NCBI RefSeq assembly: GCF_047872805.1
Contig: NZ_JBLQUK010000002.1
Span: 124,001-188,000, forward strand
Direction: 5' to 3'
Length of the DNA: 64,000 nt
From: Erythrobacter sp047872805
GTDB lineage: Bacteria > Pseudomonadota > Alphaproteobacteria > Sphingomonadales > Sphingomonadaceae
The notes beneath the pieces are model-generated. The model was not told the DNA's origin. It did no database searches and saw nothing but the letters and a program-made list of their open reading frames with translations. How positions within the stretch are numbered: the stretch's first letter is position 1; each line of letters opens with the position of its first letter. Shown here one piece after another: positions 51,112-59,637 of the stretch. Both the position numbers and the translations under genes were made by a program.

Positions 51112-52269
51112 TCACATGCTGATGCGCAAGATCCGCCCGTCTTCGCCGTCCTCGGCCACGTAGATGCTGCCATCGGGAGCTTGCGCCACCGAACGCAGGC
51201 GGCCGCCGATTTCGTAACGGGCGACTTCGCGCGCGTTTGTCCCGTCGATGGCGACGTGGACCAGCGCCTGACTGGAAAGCCCGGCTATCAACGCATCACC
51301 CTGCCAATCGGCGAACATGTCGCCGGTGTAGAAAATCATGTCACCCGGCGCGATCACCGGGGTCCAATGGATTGCGGGCTTGGCAAAGCCATCATCCGCG
51401 CTGTGATCGGGGATCGGATCGCCGTTGTAATTGTCGCCGTAAGACCGCGTGGGCCAGCCGTAATTCGCGCCGCGTTCAACCAGATTCAATTCATCGCCGC
51501 CTGCCGGACCGTGCTCGACATCCCAAAGCCGCCCTTGCGCGTCCCAATCCATGCCCAGAATGTTGCGGTGGCCGTAGGACCAGATTTGCGGCGTCACTCC
51601 GCCCTGATCGGCGAAGGGATTGCCGGATGCGGGCGTCCCATCAAGTTTGAGCCGCACGATGGTGCCCAACGTGTTGCTCAAGTCCTGCGCGGGTGTCTGT
51701 TTTTGCCGGTCGCCGCTGGCGATGAACATATATTGTTCATCGGGAGAGAAGGTGATGCGGTGCGAATAATGCCCGCGCCCGTCAACCTTGGGCGATTGCC
51801 GCCAGATCACTTCGAGACCTGCGAGCGCGCAGGCGTCCATTTGTGGGCATTCAAGGGTCGCCTTTCCAACAGCCGCGCCGCGGGTGCCAGAATCGCCCAT
51901 TTCGGCCCAGCTCAAATAGACCGTGCGCCCGTTCAGATCGCTGCCCGCCTCGCTTTCGAGGAACGCGACTTCGCCAAACCCGCCCTGACCGCCGTATGCG
52001 ACCTCAGGCACACCCGCGACACTCCAGACCGCCTTGGTCCCGGTGTCCATCAGCTTGAGCGTGCCTTCCTTCTCGGTCACCGCGAGCATGTTTGTGCCGG
52101 GGATGAATTCGATCGCCCAGGGCCGGTCAAAGCTGCCCATTTCGGTCACAGACAGTTCGGCCGCGGCGGGGTCGCTGGCGGCGCTTTCCCCATTTTCCGC
52201 GCTGGCGCAGCTTGCGAGCGAGAGCGCACATAGGGACAAGGCGATGGATATTGGTGAAGGATGGTTCAT
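51112..52269 (-). CDS. PQQ-dependent aldose sugar dehydrogenase-like lipoprotein
   Basis: A 385-residue beta-propeller of the soluble glucose/sorbosone dehydrogenase family (YliI/Asd type), which oxidises sugars with PQQ. It has a signal with lipobox LASC (Cys21), the active-site histidine in GGQGGFGEVAF and SHRITFSPDEQY, and GHRNILGMDWD. VEHGPAGGDELNLV and NYGWPTRSYG are typical for the family. No pqq synthesis genes are here. Its ATG shares a CATG with the divergent rnhB start, and AGGAG lies 11 bases upstream, within the rnhB coding sequence. Confidence 0.9.
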   Translation of the reverse strand: MNHPSPISIALSLCALSLASCASAENGESAASDPAAAELSVTEMGSFDRPWAIEFIPGTNMLAVTEKEGTLKLMDTGTKAVWSVAGVPEVAYGGQGGFGEVAFLESEAGSDLNGRTVYLSWAEMGDSGTRGAAVGKATLECPQMDACALAGLEVIWRQSPKVDGRGHYSHRITFSPDEQYMFIASGDRQKQTPAQDLSNTLGTIVRLKLDGTPASGNPFADQGGVTPQIWSYGHRNILGMDWDAQGRLWDVEHGPAGGDELNLVERGANYGWPTRSYGDNYNGDPIPDHSADDGFAKPAIHWTPVIAPGDMIFYTGDMFADWQGDALIAGLSSQALVHVAIDGTNAREVARYEIGGRLRSVAQAPDGSIYVAEDGEDGRILRISM

Positions 52270-52891
52270 GTCTCAGGTAACTCCTGAATTGGATTTCGGT
52301 GCCAGCCCGCTGGTGATCGGGGTTGACGAAGCGGGGCGCGGGCCATTGGCGGGGCCGGTGGTGGCCGCTGCCGTGGTGATGTCCACCCGGTTACCCGCTG
52401 GACTGGACGATTCCAAGAAGCTTTCGGCAAAGCGCCGCGCGGTGCTCGACGAAGGTATCCGCGCAGATTGCAACTGGGCGGTGGCGGTGATCGATGCCGG
52501 TGAGATCGACCGGCTCAACATCTTTCAGGCGACGATGGAGGCGATGACTTCCTGCGTCCTTGACCTGGCGGCGAAACTGCCGCGCGCGCCTGATATGGTC
52601 TTGATCGACGGCAACCAGACGCCCGAGCGGCGCTGCGCGCAGTGGCGCTGGCCCGCGCGCGCGATTGTCGGCGGCGACCGGATCGAGCCTGCGATCAGCG
52701 CGGCCTCGATCATCGCCAAGCAATGGCGTGACCGCCTGATGATCGAAGCCGCCGCCGCGCATCCGCATTACGGGTGGGAACGCAACATGGGATATGGCAC
52801 GGCTGAACATATGGCGGCGCTGCGCGAATATGGCCCGACCCCGCTGCACCGCTATTCCTTTGCTCCGGTGGCACGTGCCGCCTTGCGATAG
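52268..52891 (+). CDS. rnhB: Ribonuclease HII
   Basis: RNase HII cuts RNA in RNA-DNA hybrids and removes single ribonucleotides. The 207-residue product has the catalytic start GVDEAGRGPLAGPV, then LDDSKKLSAKRR and ISAASIIAKQWRDRLM, with the acidic residues of the family. AAGGA lies 7 bases before the ATG. An in-frame ATG eight codons upstream would overlap the sugar dehydrogenase further; the family start favours MSQVTPELDF. The antiporter gene follows after 27 bases. Confidence 0.95.
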   Translation: MSQVTPELDFGASPLVIGVDEAGRGPLAGPVVAAAVVMSTRLPAGLDDSKKLSAKRRAVLDEGIRADCNWAVAVIDAGEIDRLNIFQATMEAMTSCVLDLAAKLPRAPDMVLIDGNQTPERRCAQWRWPARAIVGGDRIEPAISAASIIAKQWRDRLMIEAAAAHPHYGWERNMGYGTAEHMAALREYGPTPLHRYSFAPVARAALR

Positions 52892-52918
52892 AAGCGCACT
52901 CGGGTAAACGCGCCTTCT

Positions 52919-53845
52919 ATGCTTCAATCGATTCTGCTAATTCTGGGCGGCCTTGTCGGACTTGCGCTGGGCGGCGAATTGCTGGTGCGCGGTGCAGTGG
53001 GCATTGCGCAGAAACTGGGCGTTTCCACGCTGTTCACGGGCCTGGTGATCGTTGGCGCGGCGACCTCCATGCCCGAAATGGTGGCAAGCGTGCAGGCCGC
53101 GCTGGCCGGGTCGCCGGGGATTGCCTGGGGCAATATCGTCGGGTCGAATATCGCCAACACGCTGCTGATCCTCGGCGCATCCGCGATGGTCGCGCCGATT
53201 GTGCTGATCGGGATCGGGCGGCGCGATGCGGTCGTCGCCTTGATCGTGACGCTGCTGTTGTGGGCGCTGGCGCTGGCGCAGATCGGTGCGGTCTGGATCG
53301 GGATAGGCTTGCTGGTGTTGATCGTCGCCTATGTCGTGTGGCGCTATCGCCACCCCGGCGCTGTGCCTTTGGACGAGGAAGAGGATCACGGCCCACCGCC
53401 CGGCGGTGTGATCGCTTTCGGGCTTTTCGTGGTGGGCCTTGGTATTCTGGTGCTCGGCGGCGATGCGCTGGTGACGGGAGCCATCGCGCTGGCGACGCTG
53501 TTCGAGGTGCCCGACACGGTCATCGGCCTGACGATTGTAGCGGTCGGCACATCGCTGCCCGAACTCGCCGCCTCCATCGCGGCGGCGCTGCGCGGCAAAT
53601 CGGGATTGGCGCTGGGCAATGTGGTGGGATCGAACATCTACAACATTCTGCTGATCGGCGGGGCGACCATGACCCTTGCGCCAATTGCGCTGCCAATGGA
53701 GCTTGCGGGACTGCAAATGGCGCTGCTCACCGCCAGCGCGGCGGGGCTGCTGGCGCTGCTGTGGTTCGCAGACCGCATTGGCCGGGTGCTGGGTGCGGTT
53801 CTGATCGCGGCATTTGCTGCGAATGTGGTTCTTATTTTTAGCTGA
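52919..53845 (+). CDS. Calcium/sodium antiporter, CaCA family
   Basis: A 308-residue inner-membrane cation exchanger of the YrbG type with about ten hydrophobic helices. Both alpha-repeats are present: GNIVGSNIANTLLILG and GNVVGSNIYNILLIGG, with the paired acidic residues in SMPEMVASVQAAL and SLPELAASIAAAL. Two such repeats in inverted topology define the family. An acidic loop (DEEEDHGPP) joins the halves. It converges on the small membrane protein gene, whose 3' end overlaps it by 8 bases. Confidence 0.93.
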   Translation: MLQSILLILGGLVGLALGGELLVRGAVGIAQKLGVSTLFTGLVIVGAATSMPEMVASVQAALAGSPGIAWGNIVGSNIANTLLILGASAMVAPIVLIGIGRRDAVVALIVTLLLWALALAQIGAVWIGIGLLVLIVAYVVWRYRHPGAVPLDEEEDHGPPPGGVIAFGLFVVGLGILVLGGDALVTGAIALATLFEVPDTVIGLTIVAVGTSLPELAASIAAALRGKSGLALGNVVGSNIYNILLIGGATMTLAPIALPMELAGLQMALLTASAAGLLALLWFADRIGRVLGAVLIAAFAANVVLIFS

Positions 53846-54374
53846 CTGGCAGGGACACGGGCCGCCTGACCTGCCAGATCCAGTCGGCATAAACGCCGCG
53901 CTTGCGCCGAACATGGGCAATTTGCCCGGCCGTCAACAGGAATATCTGCAACCAACCTGGGCCGATTACCATCAGGGCGTAGACAAAGATCATCAGATCA
54001 TCCGTGGTTGCGCGGATGACATGGCCCATGACGGCGACCACCTGAAGCGCGGCAATCCAGAATACGTATCGACGGTTTGCAATCAGGGCGAGGCCGACGA
54101 AACCGATCAGCAGCAACCCATCGACCAGAAACGAGTTCCAGTTCAGACCCGACCAGTCAGCCAGCGTGGCTTCGGGCGTGTTCTCTGTGTTGATCGACAA
54201 GTATCGGCTGAGTTCAGTGAGGACCAGCCACACGCTGATTGCGGCTTTTTCGGGGCCACCGCCCCACAGCAGCGCAGCGATAAGCAGGACAATCGTCCAG
54301 CTGCCCTGCAGGCCTATCCGCCATTCGCCTGTCGAGCGCAGGATGTTGAAAATCTCGCCGAAAAGCTCAGCCAT
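53838..54374 (-). CDS. Membrane protein paired with a LuxR-type regulator
   Basis: A 178-residue protein with about four hydrophobic segments (25-40, 83-98, 105-120, 128-146). It has basic residues at the C-terminal end (HVRRKRGVY), so the tail probably lies in the cytoplasm. No family is recognised. Its ATG overlaps the preceding regulator stop by 8 bases, so the two are translated together; a function linked to the regulator is inferred from this. Confidence 0.7.
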   Translation of the reverse strand: MAELFGEIFNILRSTGEWRIGLQGSWTIVLLIAALLWGGGPEKAAISVWLVLTELSRYLSINTENTPEATLADWSGLNWNSFLVDGLLLIGFVGLALIANRRYVFWIAALQVVAVMGHVIRATTDDLMIFVYALMVIGPGWLQIFLLTAGQIAHVRRKRGVYADWIWQVRRPVSLPVS

Positions 54375-54765
54375 TTGCGCTCATTGCATCGTTCAACGTG
54401 ACGGCAAACTGCGTCAGCGCCAGAAAGGTGATCGCGAGCGTTAACGCCGCGAGGCAGATCGCGACCAGCCTGTAGAGCAAGGGGTGAGGTGTGTTGAGGA
54501 CCTGCGGCACAAGGCTTTCATCGCCCGCGCCGGCTGCGTCGCTCAGATCCTCCGCCGTCTCCGACTGGGTCAGGCCTGTTTCCAGCGCCCTTTGATAGGC
54601 CGCGACGATTCCTGCCTGCGTGCCGACTTCAAAGCGATTCTTCAGTGCGCGGATGATCTGGTTGACCCGGCTTTCCGTCAAGTCGAGGTCGTCGGCAATC
54701 GCAGCAATCGTCATCCCCGCAAGGAGACGATCGGCAACCTCACATTGTCGCTGGGTAAGCTGCAC
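54367..54765 (-). CDS. LuxR-type HTH protein with C-terminal membrane anchor
   Basis: A 132-residue protein. The N-terminal LuxR helix-turn-helix (LTQRQCEVADRLLAGMTIAA, then IADDLDLTESRVNQIIRALK and NRFEVGTQAG) is at residues 3-55. A short linker leads to one strongly hydrophobic helix (about 98-122). No receiver or ligand domain is present, so it would be a membrane-tethered DNA-binding protein. It is co-transcribed with the overlapping membrane-protein gene. Two interleaved dyads upstream could be its operator. Confidence 0.78.
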   Translation of the reverse strand: MQLTQRQCEVADRLLAGMTIAAIADDLDLTESRVNQIIRALKNRFEVGTQAGIVAAYQRALETGLTQSETAEDLSDAAGAGDESLVPQVLNTPHPLLYRLVAICLAALTLAITFLALTQFAVTLNDAMSANG

Positions 54766-54814
54766 CGGTCGAAGCGTCCAAAAAATTTCATATTGAAATC
54801 ATAGTCTTAAGTAT

Positions 54815-54844
54815 TTCTGCAGACTGTAGTGCAGAATTCTACAG
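54815..54844. promoter_or_regulatory. Two interleaved dyads upstream of the LuxR-type gene
   Basis: TTCTGCA-N8-TGCAGAA (54815-54836) and CTGTAG-N9-CTACAG (54824-54844) overlap. They lie 50 bases upstream of the LuxR-type start, a typical operator position for a dimeric regulator. Confidence 0.45.
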
Positions 54845-55055
54845 ATTGGCAACGATGTTGTTGCGCCGCAGAGCGTGATCACCCGAAGGGTCGCAGGGGA
54901 GATTGTTCACGCGAAGGCACAGGCTCTCCAGTCAGCGTTGCAAGTTTTGTCCGTGCTTTGGCAATACCTCGATCAACTCATCAATCTCCTCCGGGACGCT
55001 GACTGGATACCGCCGCGAAAGAAAATCGCGCGCCCCTTGCATAAGGCGCTCAGGC

Positions 55056-55219
55056 GAGTCCTTCGCGCAACACCACCCCATCTGGAGTCCGCTGGCGGCG
55101 AGAGGACTCAACATCTTGTGGGGTCACCTTTCGTTCCCCGCAGCCCTTAGTCCCCTTTACCAAGTGTTAACCATAAGTCCCGAGAATAAATGCGCTTGAC
55201 GCGGGTGCTGCAAGGACTC
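55056..55219. promoter_or_regulatory. GANTC cluster and TTAACCAT upstream of ccrM
   Basis: GANTC sites lie at 55056, 55085, 55105 and 55215, with one expected per about 256 bases. TTAACCAT at 55167 matches the non-palindromic CtrA-type motif known from Caulobacter. In Caulobacter, ccrM is activated by CtrA and is affected by methylation of sites in its own leader. Confidence 0.5.
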
Positions 55220-55266
55220 ATGCCTGTGGATAAGTTCGGCGCAAGCAATCACTTCGGGGCATTTCA

Positions 55267-56418
55267 ATGGGCGTGATGGAAACACAGAAACTGCGGGCAA
55301 AGGCACCCGTGAAAGCACCGCAGGACATCCGCGCGCTGCTTCCGCTGGGACAGATCCTGCCGGGCGACTGTGTCGAGGCGATGCGTTCGCTGCCCGACAA
55401 TTCCATCGACTGCGTGTTCGCCGATCCGCCCTACAATCTGCAACTCGGCGGCGATCTGAACCGGCCCGACGGGAGCCAGGTCGATGCGGTCAACGATCAC
55501 TGGGACCAATTCGACAGCTTCCGTGTTTATGACGATTTTACAAAAGCATGGCTGACAGAAGCGAGACGTGTTCTTAAGCCCGACGGGTCGCTATGGGTGA
55601 TCGGCAGCTATCACAATATCTTCCGCTGCGGCGCGATATTGCAGGATCTGGGGTTCTGGATCCTCAACGACATCGTCTGGCGCAAGACCAATCCGATGCC
55701 CAATTTCAAGGGCACGCGGTTCACCAATGCGCATGAAACGCTGATCTGGGCATCGCAGGGGGAAAAGGCGCGCTATCACTTCAACTATCGCGCGATGAAG
55801 ACGCTGAATGATGAACTTCAGATGCGCTCTGACTGGGTGCTGCCGATCTGTTCGGGCGGCGAGCGGCTGAAGGAAGACGGCAAGAAGGCGCACCCCACGC
55901 AAAAGCCCGAGGCGCTGCTGTATCGCGTGCTGCTGGCGACGACGGAAAAAGGCGACGTGGTGCTCGATCCGTTCTTTGGCACCGGAACCACCGGCGCGGT
56001 GGCGAAACGGCTGGGCCGCGACTGGATCGGCTGCGAGCGCGAGGAATTTTATCGCGGCGTGGCGATGAAACGGATCGAAAAGGAACTGCCGCTCGACGAA
56101 AGCGCGCTCACCACCTTGCAAAGCGCCCGCACCGCGCCCAAGGTCGCGTTTGGCGCCGTGGTGGAAACCGGCCTGATCCCGCCAGGCACACAGGTGTTCG
56201 ACAAGAAACGCCGCTGGATCGCCACCGTGCGCGCCGATGGGTCGCTGGAATGCGATGGCCCAAACGGTAAAATGTCGGGTTCAATCCACGGCCTCGGCAA
56301 AGACCTGCAAGGCGCGCCCAGCTGCAACGGCTGGACCTTCTGGCATTACGAGGTCGGCGGAGAAGTAAAGCCGGTGGATGCAGCAAGGGAATTGTACCGT
56401 CTGGCGAACGAGGATTGA
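55267..56418 (+). CDS. ccrM: Cell-cycle DNA adenine methyltransferase CcrM (GANTC)
   Basis: CcrM methylates the adenine in GANTC and sets the methylation state that times transcription in the alphaproteobacterial cell cycle. The 383-residue product is a beta-class N6-methylase with DPPY at 53-56, the FFGTGTTG SAM loop in the second half and the C-terminal RAMA domain (about 290-375). This includes SGSIHGLGKDLQG and WTFWHYEV, as in Caulobacter. ATG at 55267 is the first start, and there is a second one three codons on (MET). Transcription is likely controlled by CtrA and by GANTC sites upstream. Confidence 0.94.
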   Translation: MGVMETQKLRAKAPVKAPQDIRALLPLGQILPGDCVEAMRSLPDNSIDCVFADPPYNLQLGGDLNRPDGSQVDAVNDHWDQFDSFRVYDDFTKAWLTEARRVLKPDGSLWVIGSYHNIFRCGAILQDLGFWILNDIVWRKTNPMPNFKGTRFTNAHETLIWASQGEKARYHFNYRAMKTLNDELQMRSDWVLPICSGGERLKEDGKKAHPTQKPEALLYRVLLATTEKGDVVLDPFFGTGTTGAVAKRLGRDWIGCEREEFYRGVAMKRIEKELPLDESALTTLQSARTAPKVAFGAVVETGLIPPGTQVFDKKRRWIATVRADGSLECDGPNGKMSGSIHGLGKDLQGAPSCNGWTFWHYEVGGEVKPVDAARELYRLANED

Positions 56419-56544
56419 TCTTGCGCACCAGTCCGTAGCCTGAGCGAGGGACGAATAGCAGACGCTCTGCTAGCGACCCAAAGAAGCGGACAGTAGCGTT
56501 GGGTCGGACTTAGACTGGCCACTCTAAGAGGTATATGGTTCGCA

Positions 56545-56971
56545 ATGAAATACCTCTCCCTGCTTCTCTCGGCTATGCTGCTTGCTTCATGCTCTGACGC
56601 GAACGTCGAGGTAGACCCTAAAAAAAGCTAAAACTGCCGCAGTGCTCGACTCCGATGATTGTCCAGCTTCCTCCATGGAAGACGTGACCATGGAGGAACA
56701 GCAGCCGATGGTAAATCTTTGCAGTTCCCTCCATCAAAGTCTGCGAGACTCTCAGTTCATCGTTCATGGCGGCGTTCGACCCGGCGTCGACGCGGGCGTA
56801 TGGAATGGTCTGACTGAATTCGAAAAGGCGAAAGTTATGCTTTCTGCTGCTTGTCAGCAGTCCGCAGGTATCCCTGGTCCGCAAACGGTGACTGTCGTCG
56901 AGGCCGGTACGTCGAGCAGTCTAGCGAGCAAGACCGTGTGCGTCCGCGACCCCCTCCAAATCACCGAGTGA
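56545..56971 (+). pseudogene. Frameshifted small lipoprotein gene
   Basis: A start codon begins MKYLSLLLSAMLLASC with a good lipobox, but the frame ends after 28 codons. Directly at the break is a run of seven A (56620-56626); dropping one A restores a frame that runs to 56971. It would then give a lipoprotein of about 141 residues with four further cysteines. So it is either a pseudogene, a sequencing indel, or a slippage-controlled gene. No family is recognised. The stretch has lower GC than its neighbours. Confidence 0.65.
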
Positions 56972-57235
56972 TTCAGACCTAGACTAACCGTCCGCTCCCA
57001 CCCCCAGAAACCGACGTTCATCCAACTTCTGCGTGGATCGAAAGCTGCCTCCCGCGCTGATTGCTTTAGCTGGCGCAGGACAGTGAACGGAGCGCGCGGT
57101 TCGGATTGTCCTACACGCTTTGTGCGCGCTATGCGGGTGGGATGAAAACAGCCCTTTCAACCTCCCGCGATTCCATACCCAGGACCGTGTTCCATGTGTT
57201 CCATCCTGTAGGGTTTGCCGATGGGAGATCAGCCG

Positions 57236-58351
57236 ATGACTGCTAACGTCTATCTCCATCCCATTGCCCTCGCCGCGAGCCTTCAGGCGGTCGATGGCGA
57301 CGCGATACGGCTGGCGGGCAGCATGGCCTATGCCAGCCGCTTTGCGCTGGTGGTGCGCGAAGGGGGCAAAGCCACGCAGCGCCTGCTGTTCGGGGCGCGC
57401 GGGTTCGATGCGGCGCTGACCAGTCTCGACGGTGCTTTGGCGGAAGAGGCGCAGCGGCAATGGGCCAACCTGCAAAAGGTGCATGCCCCGCTGCAATTGG
57501 GGGAGCGCACCATCCGCCTCGATCAGCCGCAGATCATGGGTGTGCTCAACGTCACGCCCGACAGCTTCAGCGACGGGGGTGAGTTCCTCGAACGTCCCGA
57601 AGCGGGCCGCGCGCATGCCGCCGCCATGCTGGAAGCGGGTGCGGCGGTGATCGACATTGGCGGGGAAAGCACAAGGCCCGGCGGCGCGGCGACATGGGAA
57701 GGGGATGAGATCGCGCGGGTGATCCCCGCGGTCGAGTATTGCGCCAGCATGGGCGCGGCGATCAGCGTTGATACACGCCGCGCCGGGGTGCTGGAGGCGG
57801 CGCTGGCGAGCGGCGCGCAGATGGCCAATGACGTGTCTGCCCTGCGGTACGATCCGCGCATGGTCGAACTGGTCGCCAAGGCTGCTTGCCCGGTGGTGCT
57901 GATGCACGCGCCTGGGGCGGGCGAGGACCTGCACGAAGGCGCAAGCTATGTTGATGTGGTAAGCGAAGTGTTCGACTTCCTCAAAGGCCAGCGTGCCCGC
58001 GCGATTGCAGGCGGCGTGGCAGAGGCGCGGATCATGCTCGATCCCGGCATCGGGTTCGGCAAGACACTGGCGCACAACCTCGCGCTGATCGGTGCGCTGC
58101 CGCTGTTCCATGCTTTGGGAAGCCCGCTGCTGCTGGGGGTCAGCCGCAAGCGGATGATCGGTGCATTGAGCCGCGAAGAGCCCGCGCACCTGCGGCTCGG
58201 CGGTTCGATTGCTTTGGCGATGCGCGGGATGGACGCGGGCGTCCACCTGCTGCGGGTGCATGACGTGCCCGAGACGGTGCAGGCGCGCAACGTGTGGCGC
58301 GGGCTGCGCGACGCGGCGCTCACCGATTTCAGCCAGCTTGCAGAAGGGTAG
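57236..58351 (+). CDS. folP: Dihydropteroate synthase FolP
   Basis: FolP condenses pABA with dihydropterin pyrophosphate in folate synthesis. The 371-residue product has the signatures GVLNVTPDSFSDGG, GGESTRPGG and GIGFGKTLAHNL, and the late GVSRKRMIGAL. An N-terminal extension of about 100 residues (to RTIRLDQPQ) precedes the barrel, longer than in E. coli; I recall similar extended forms from sphingomonads. The chosen ATG has GGGAG 8 bases upstream. Upstream of it, the gap since 56971 shows nothing else. Confidence 0.95.
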   Translation: MTANVYLHPIALAASLQAVDGDAIRLAGSMAYASRFALVVREGGKATQRLLFGARGFDAALTSLDGALAEEAQRQWANLQKVHAPLQLGERTIRLDQPQIMGVLNVTPDSFSDGGEFLERPEAGRAHAAAMLEAGAAVIDIGGESTRPGGAATWEGDEIARVIPAVEYCASMGAAISVDTRRAGVLEAALASGAQMANDVSALRYDPRMVELVAKAACPVVLMHAPGAGEDLHEGASYVDVVSEVFDFLKGQRARAIAGGVAEARIMLDPGIGFGKTLAHNLALIGALPLFHALGSPLLLGVSRKRMIGALSREEPAHLRLGGSIALAMRGMDAGVHLLRVHDVPETVQARNVWRGLRDAALTDFSQLAEG

Positions 58352-58421
58352 CGCCGCGCCGTCGCAATAGAGTCACTTGGGCGCGCCAGACAGCCGCGCA
58401 GCACTTAACAGGAGATCAGAC

Positions 58422-59600
58422 ATGCGCCTTCCCTTGATCCTCACCCTTGGCACTGCGCTGGTATCGCTTGGCCTTGCCGCGCCCGTGATGGCGGACGGAC
58501 ATGGGGAGCGCGCGGCCACTCCGGTGGCGGTGCCGCTGACGGCGGAGGAACTGCTCGCGCCCTACTACGCCCGGCTGCGCGAAACGGTGGAGATGCCCGA
58601 GGCTGGGCCAAATCCCGCGCTGGCGGCGGACACCAGGCTGACCCGCATCGCCTTTGGCAGCTGCAACCATCAATCGGCGAGCCAGCACATGTGGGAACAG
58701 ATTGCGCGGCAGAACCCGCAGGCGTTTCTGATGATCGGCGACAATGTCTACGGCGACAATGCTTGGGACGGTGATGCGGGGCTGGAAAGCCTGCGCGCCG
58801 CCTATGCCGAACAAGCGGCGCATCCCGAATTCGCCAGCTTTCGCGCGCGGTTTCCGATGCTGGCAAGCTGGGACGATCACGATTTCGGACTCAATGACAA
58901 GGGCGCAAGCTTCCCGTTCCGCGGCTGGGCCGAGGAATTGTTCGAAACCTTCTGGAATTCCTCCGACGAAGTACGATCGCGCCCCGGCACCCATGACAGT
59001 GTGATCGTCGGTCCAGAGGGTCAGCGGCTGCAGATCATCATGCTCGACACGCGGTTTTTCCGCTCTGATCTGAAACGCATGCCATGGTCGGCCGAACGCC
59101 CGCCGCTGGGCATCTATCTGCCCGATGACAGCATGGGCGCGACGGTGCTGGGCGCAGCGCAATGGGCCTGGCTGGAGGCAGAGCTGGCAAAACCCGCCGA
59201 CCTGCGGATCGTGGTGTCTTCGATCCAGATCATCACCGAGGCGCATGATTACGAAAGCTGGGAGAACTTCCCGCGCGAACGCACCCGCCTGCTGAATATG
59301 CTCGCGGCGCGCGAAGACAGCGGGATGGTGATGCTGTCGGGTGACCGCCATTCGGGCGGGATCTACAAGCTGGACCACGGCGGCGAGACCATGTGGGAAC
59401 TGACCAGCTCTTCGCTCAATCTGGCGTTTGGCGATATCGAAGGCAACACCGCCCGCGAACCCGATCCCAAGCGGGTCTCGCCGTTCTTCGGGGTCGAGAA
59501 TTACGGGCTGGTGGACATTGACTGGGAGGCGCGCGAGCTCACGATCACTTTGCTCGGTGCCGAGAGCCAGACCTACGCGCGGCAAAGCTTCGACTGGTAA
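58422..59600 (+). CDS. PhoD-like metallophosphatase, exported
   Basis: A 392-residue exported phosphatase of the PhoD/alkaline phosphatase D group. It has a signal peptide (about 23 residues, MADGH), the first metal ligands in RIAFGSCNHQSAS, then MIGDNVYGD, SWDDHDFGLND and MLSGDRHSGG. These give the full metal site. AGGAGATCAGAC lies just before the ATG. Members hydrolyse phosphodiesters or phosphate monoesters in the periplasm; the substrate here is unknown. It converges on the NtrC-like regulator gene. Confidence 0.9.
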   Translation: MRLPLILTLGTALVSLGLAAPVMADGHGERAATPVAVPLTAEELLAPYYARLRETVEMPEAGPNPALAADTRLTRIAFGSCNHQSASQHMWEQIARQNPQAFLMIGDNVYGDNAWDGDAGLESLRAAYAEQAAHPEFASFRARFPMLASWDDHDFGLNDKGASFPFRGWAEELFETFWNSSDEVRSRPGTHDSVIVGPEGQRLQIIMLDTRFFRSDLKRMPWSAERPPLGIYLPDDSMGATVLGAAQWAWLEAELAKPADLRIVVSSIQIITEAHDYESWENFPRERTRLLNMLAAREDSGMVMLSGDRHSGGIYKLDHGGETMWELTSSSLNLAFGDIEGNTAREPDPKRVSPFFGVENYGLVDIDWEARELTITLLGAESQTYARQSFDW

Positions 59601-59637
59601 GGATTGGTGTTGTTCCGAGCGCCACGCGCCGTCTGGA

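Larger units (their letters stand above)
54766..55266. other. Gap between LuxR pair and ccrM
   Basis: This 501-base gap holds two interleaved dyads near the LuxR-type gene (54815-54844) and four GANTC sites in its right half. It also holds a TTAACCAT at 55167 close to ccrM. A 60-codon open frame on the minus strand (54932-55114) has AAAGGTGA before its ATG and could be a small gene, but no family is recognised. Confidence 0.6.

Noticed and set aside
54932..55114. 60-codon minus-strand frame upstream of ccrM as a gene
   Set aside because: AAAGGTGA is in place but the protein has no recognisable family and overlaps GANTC-bearing promoter DNA; kept only as a note.
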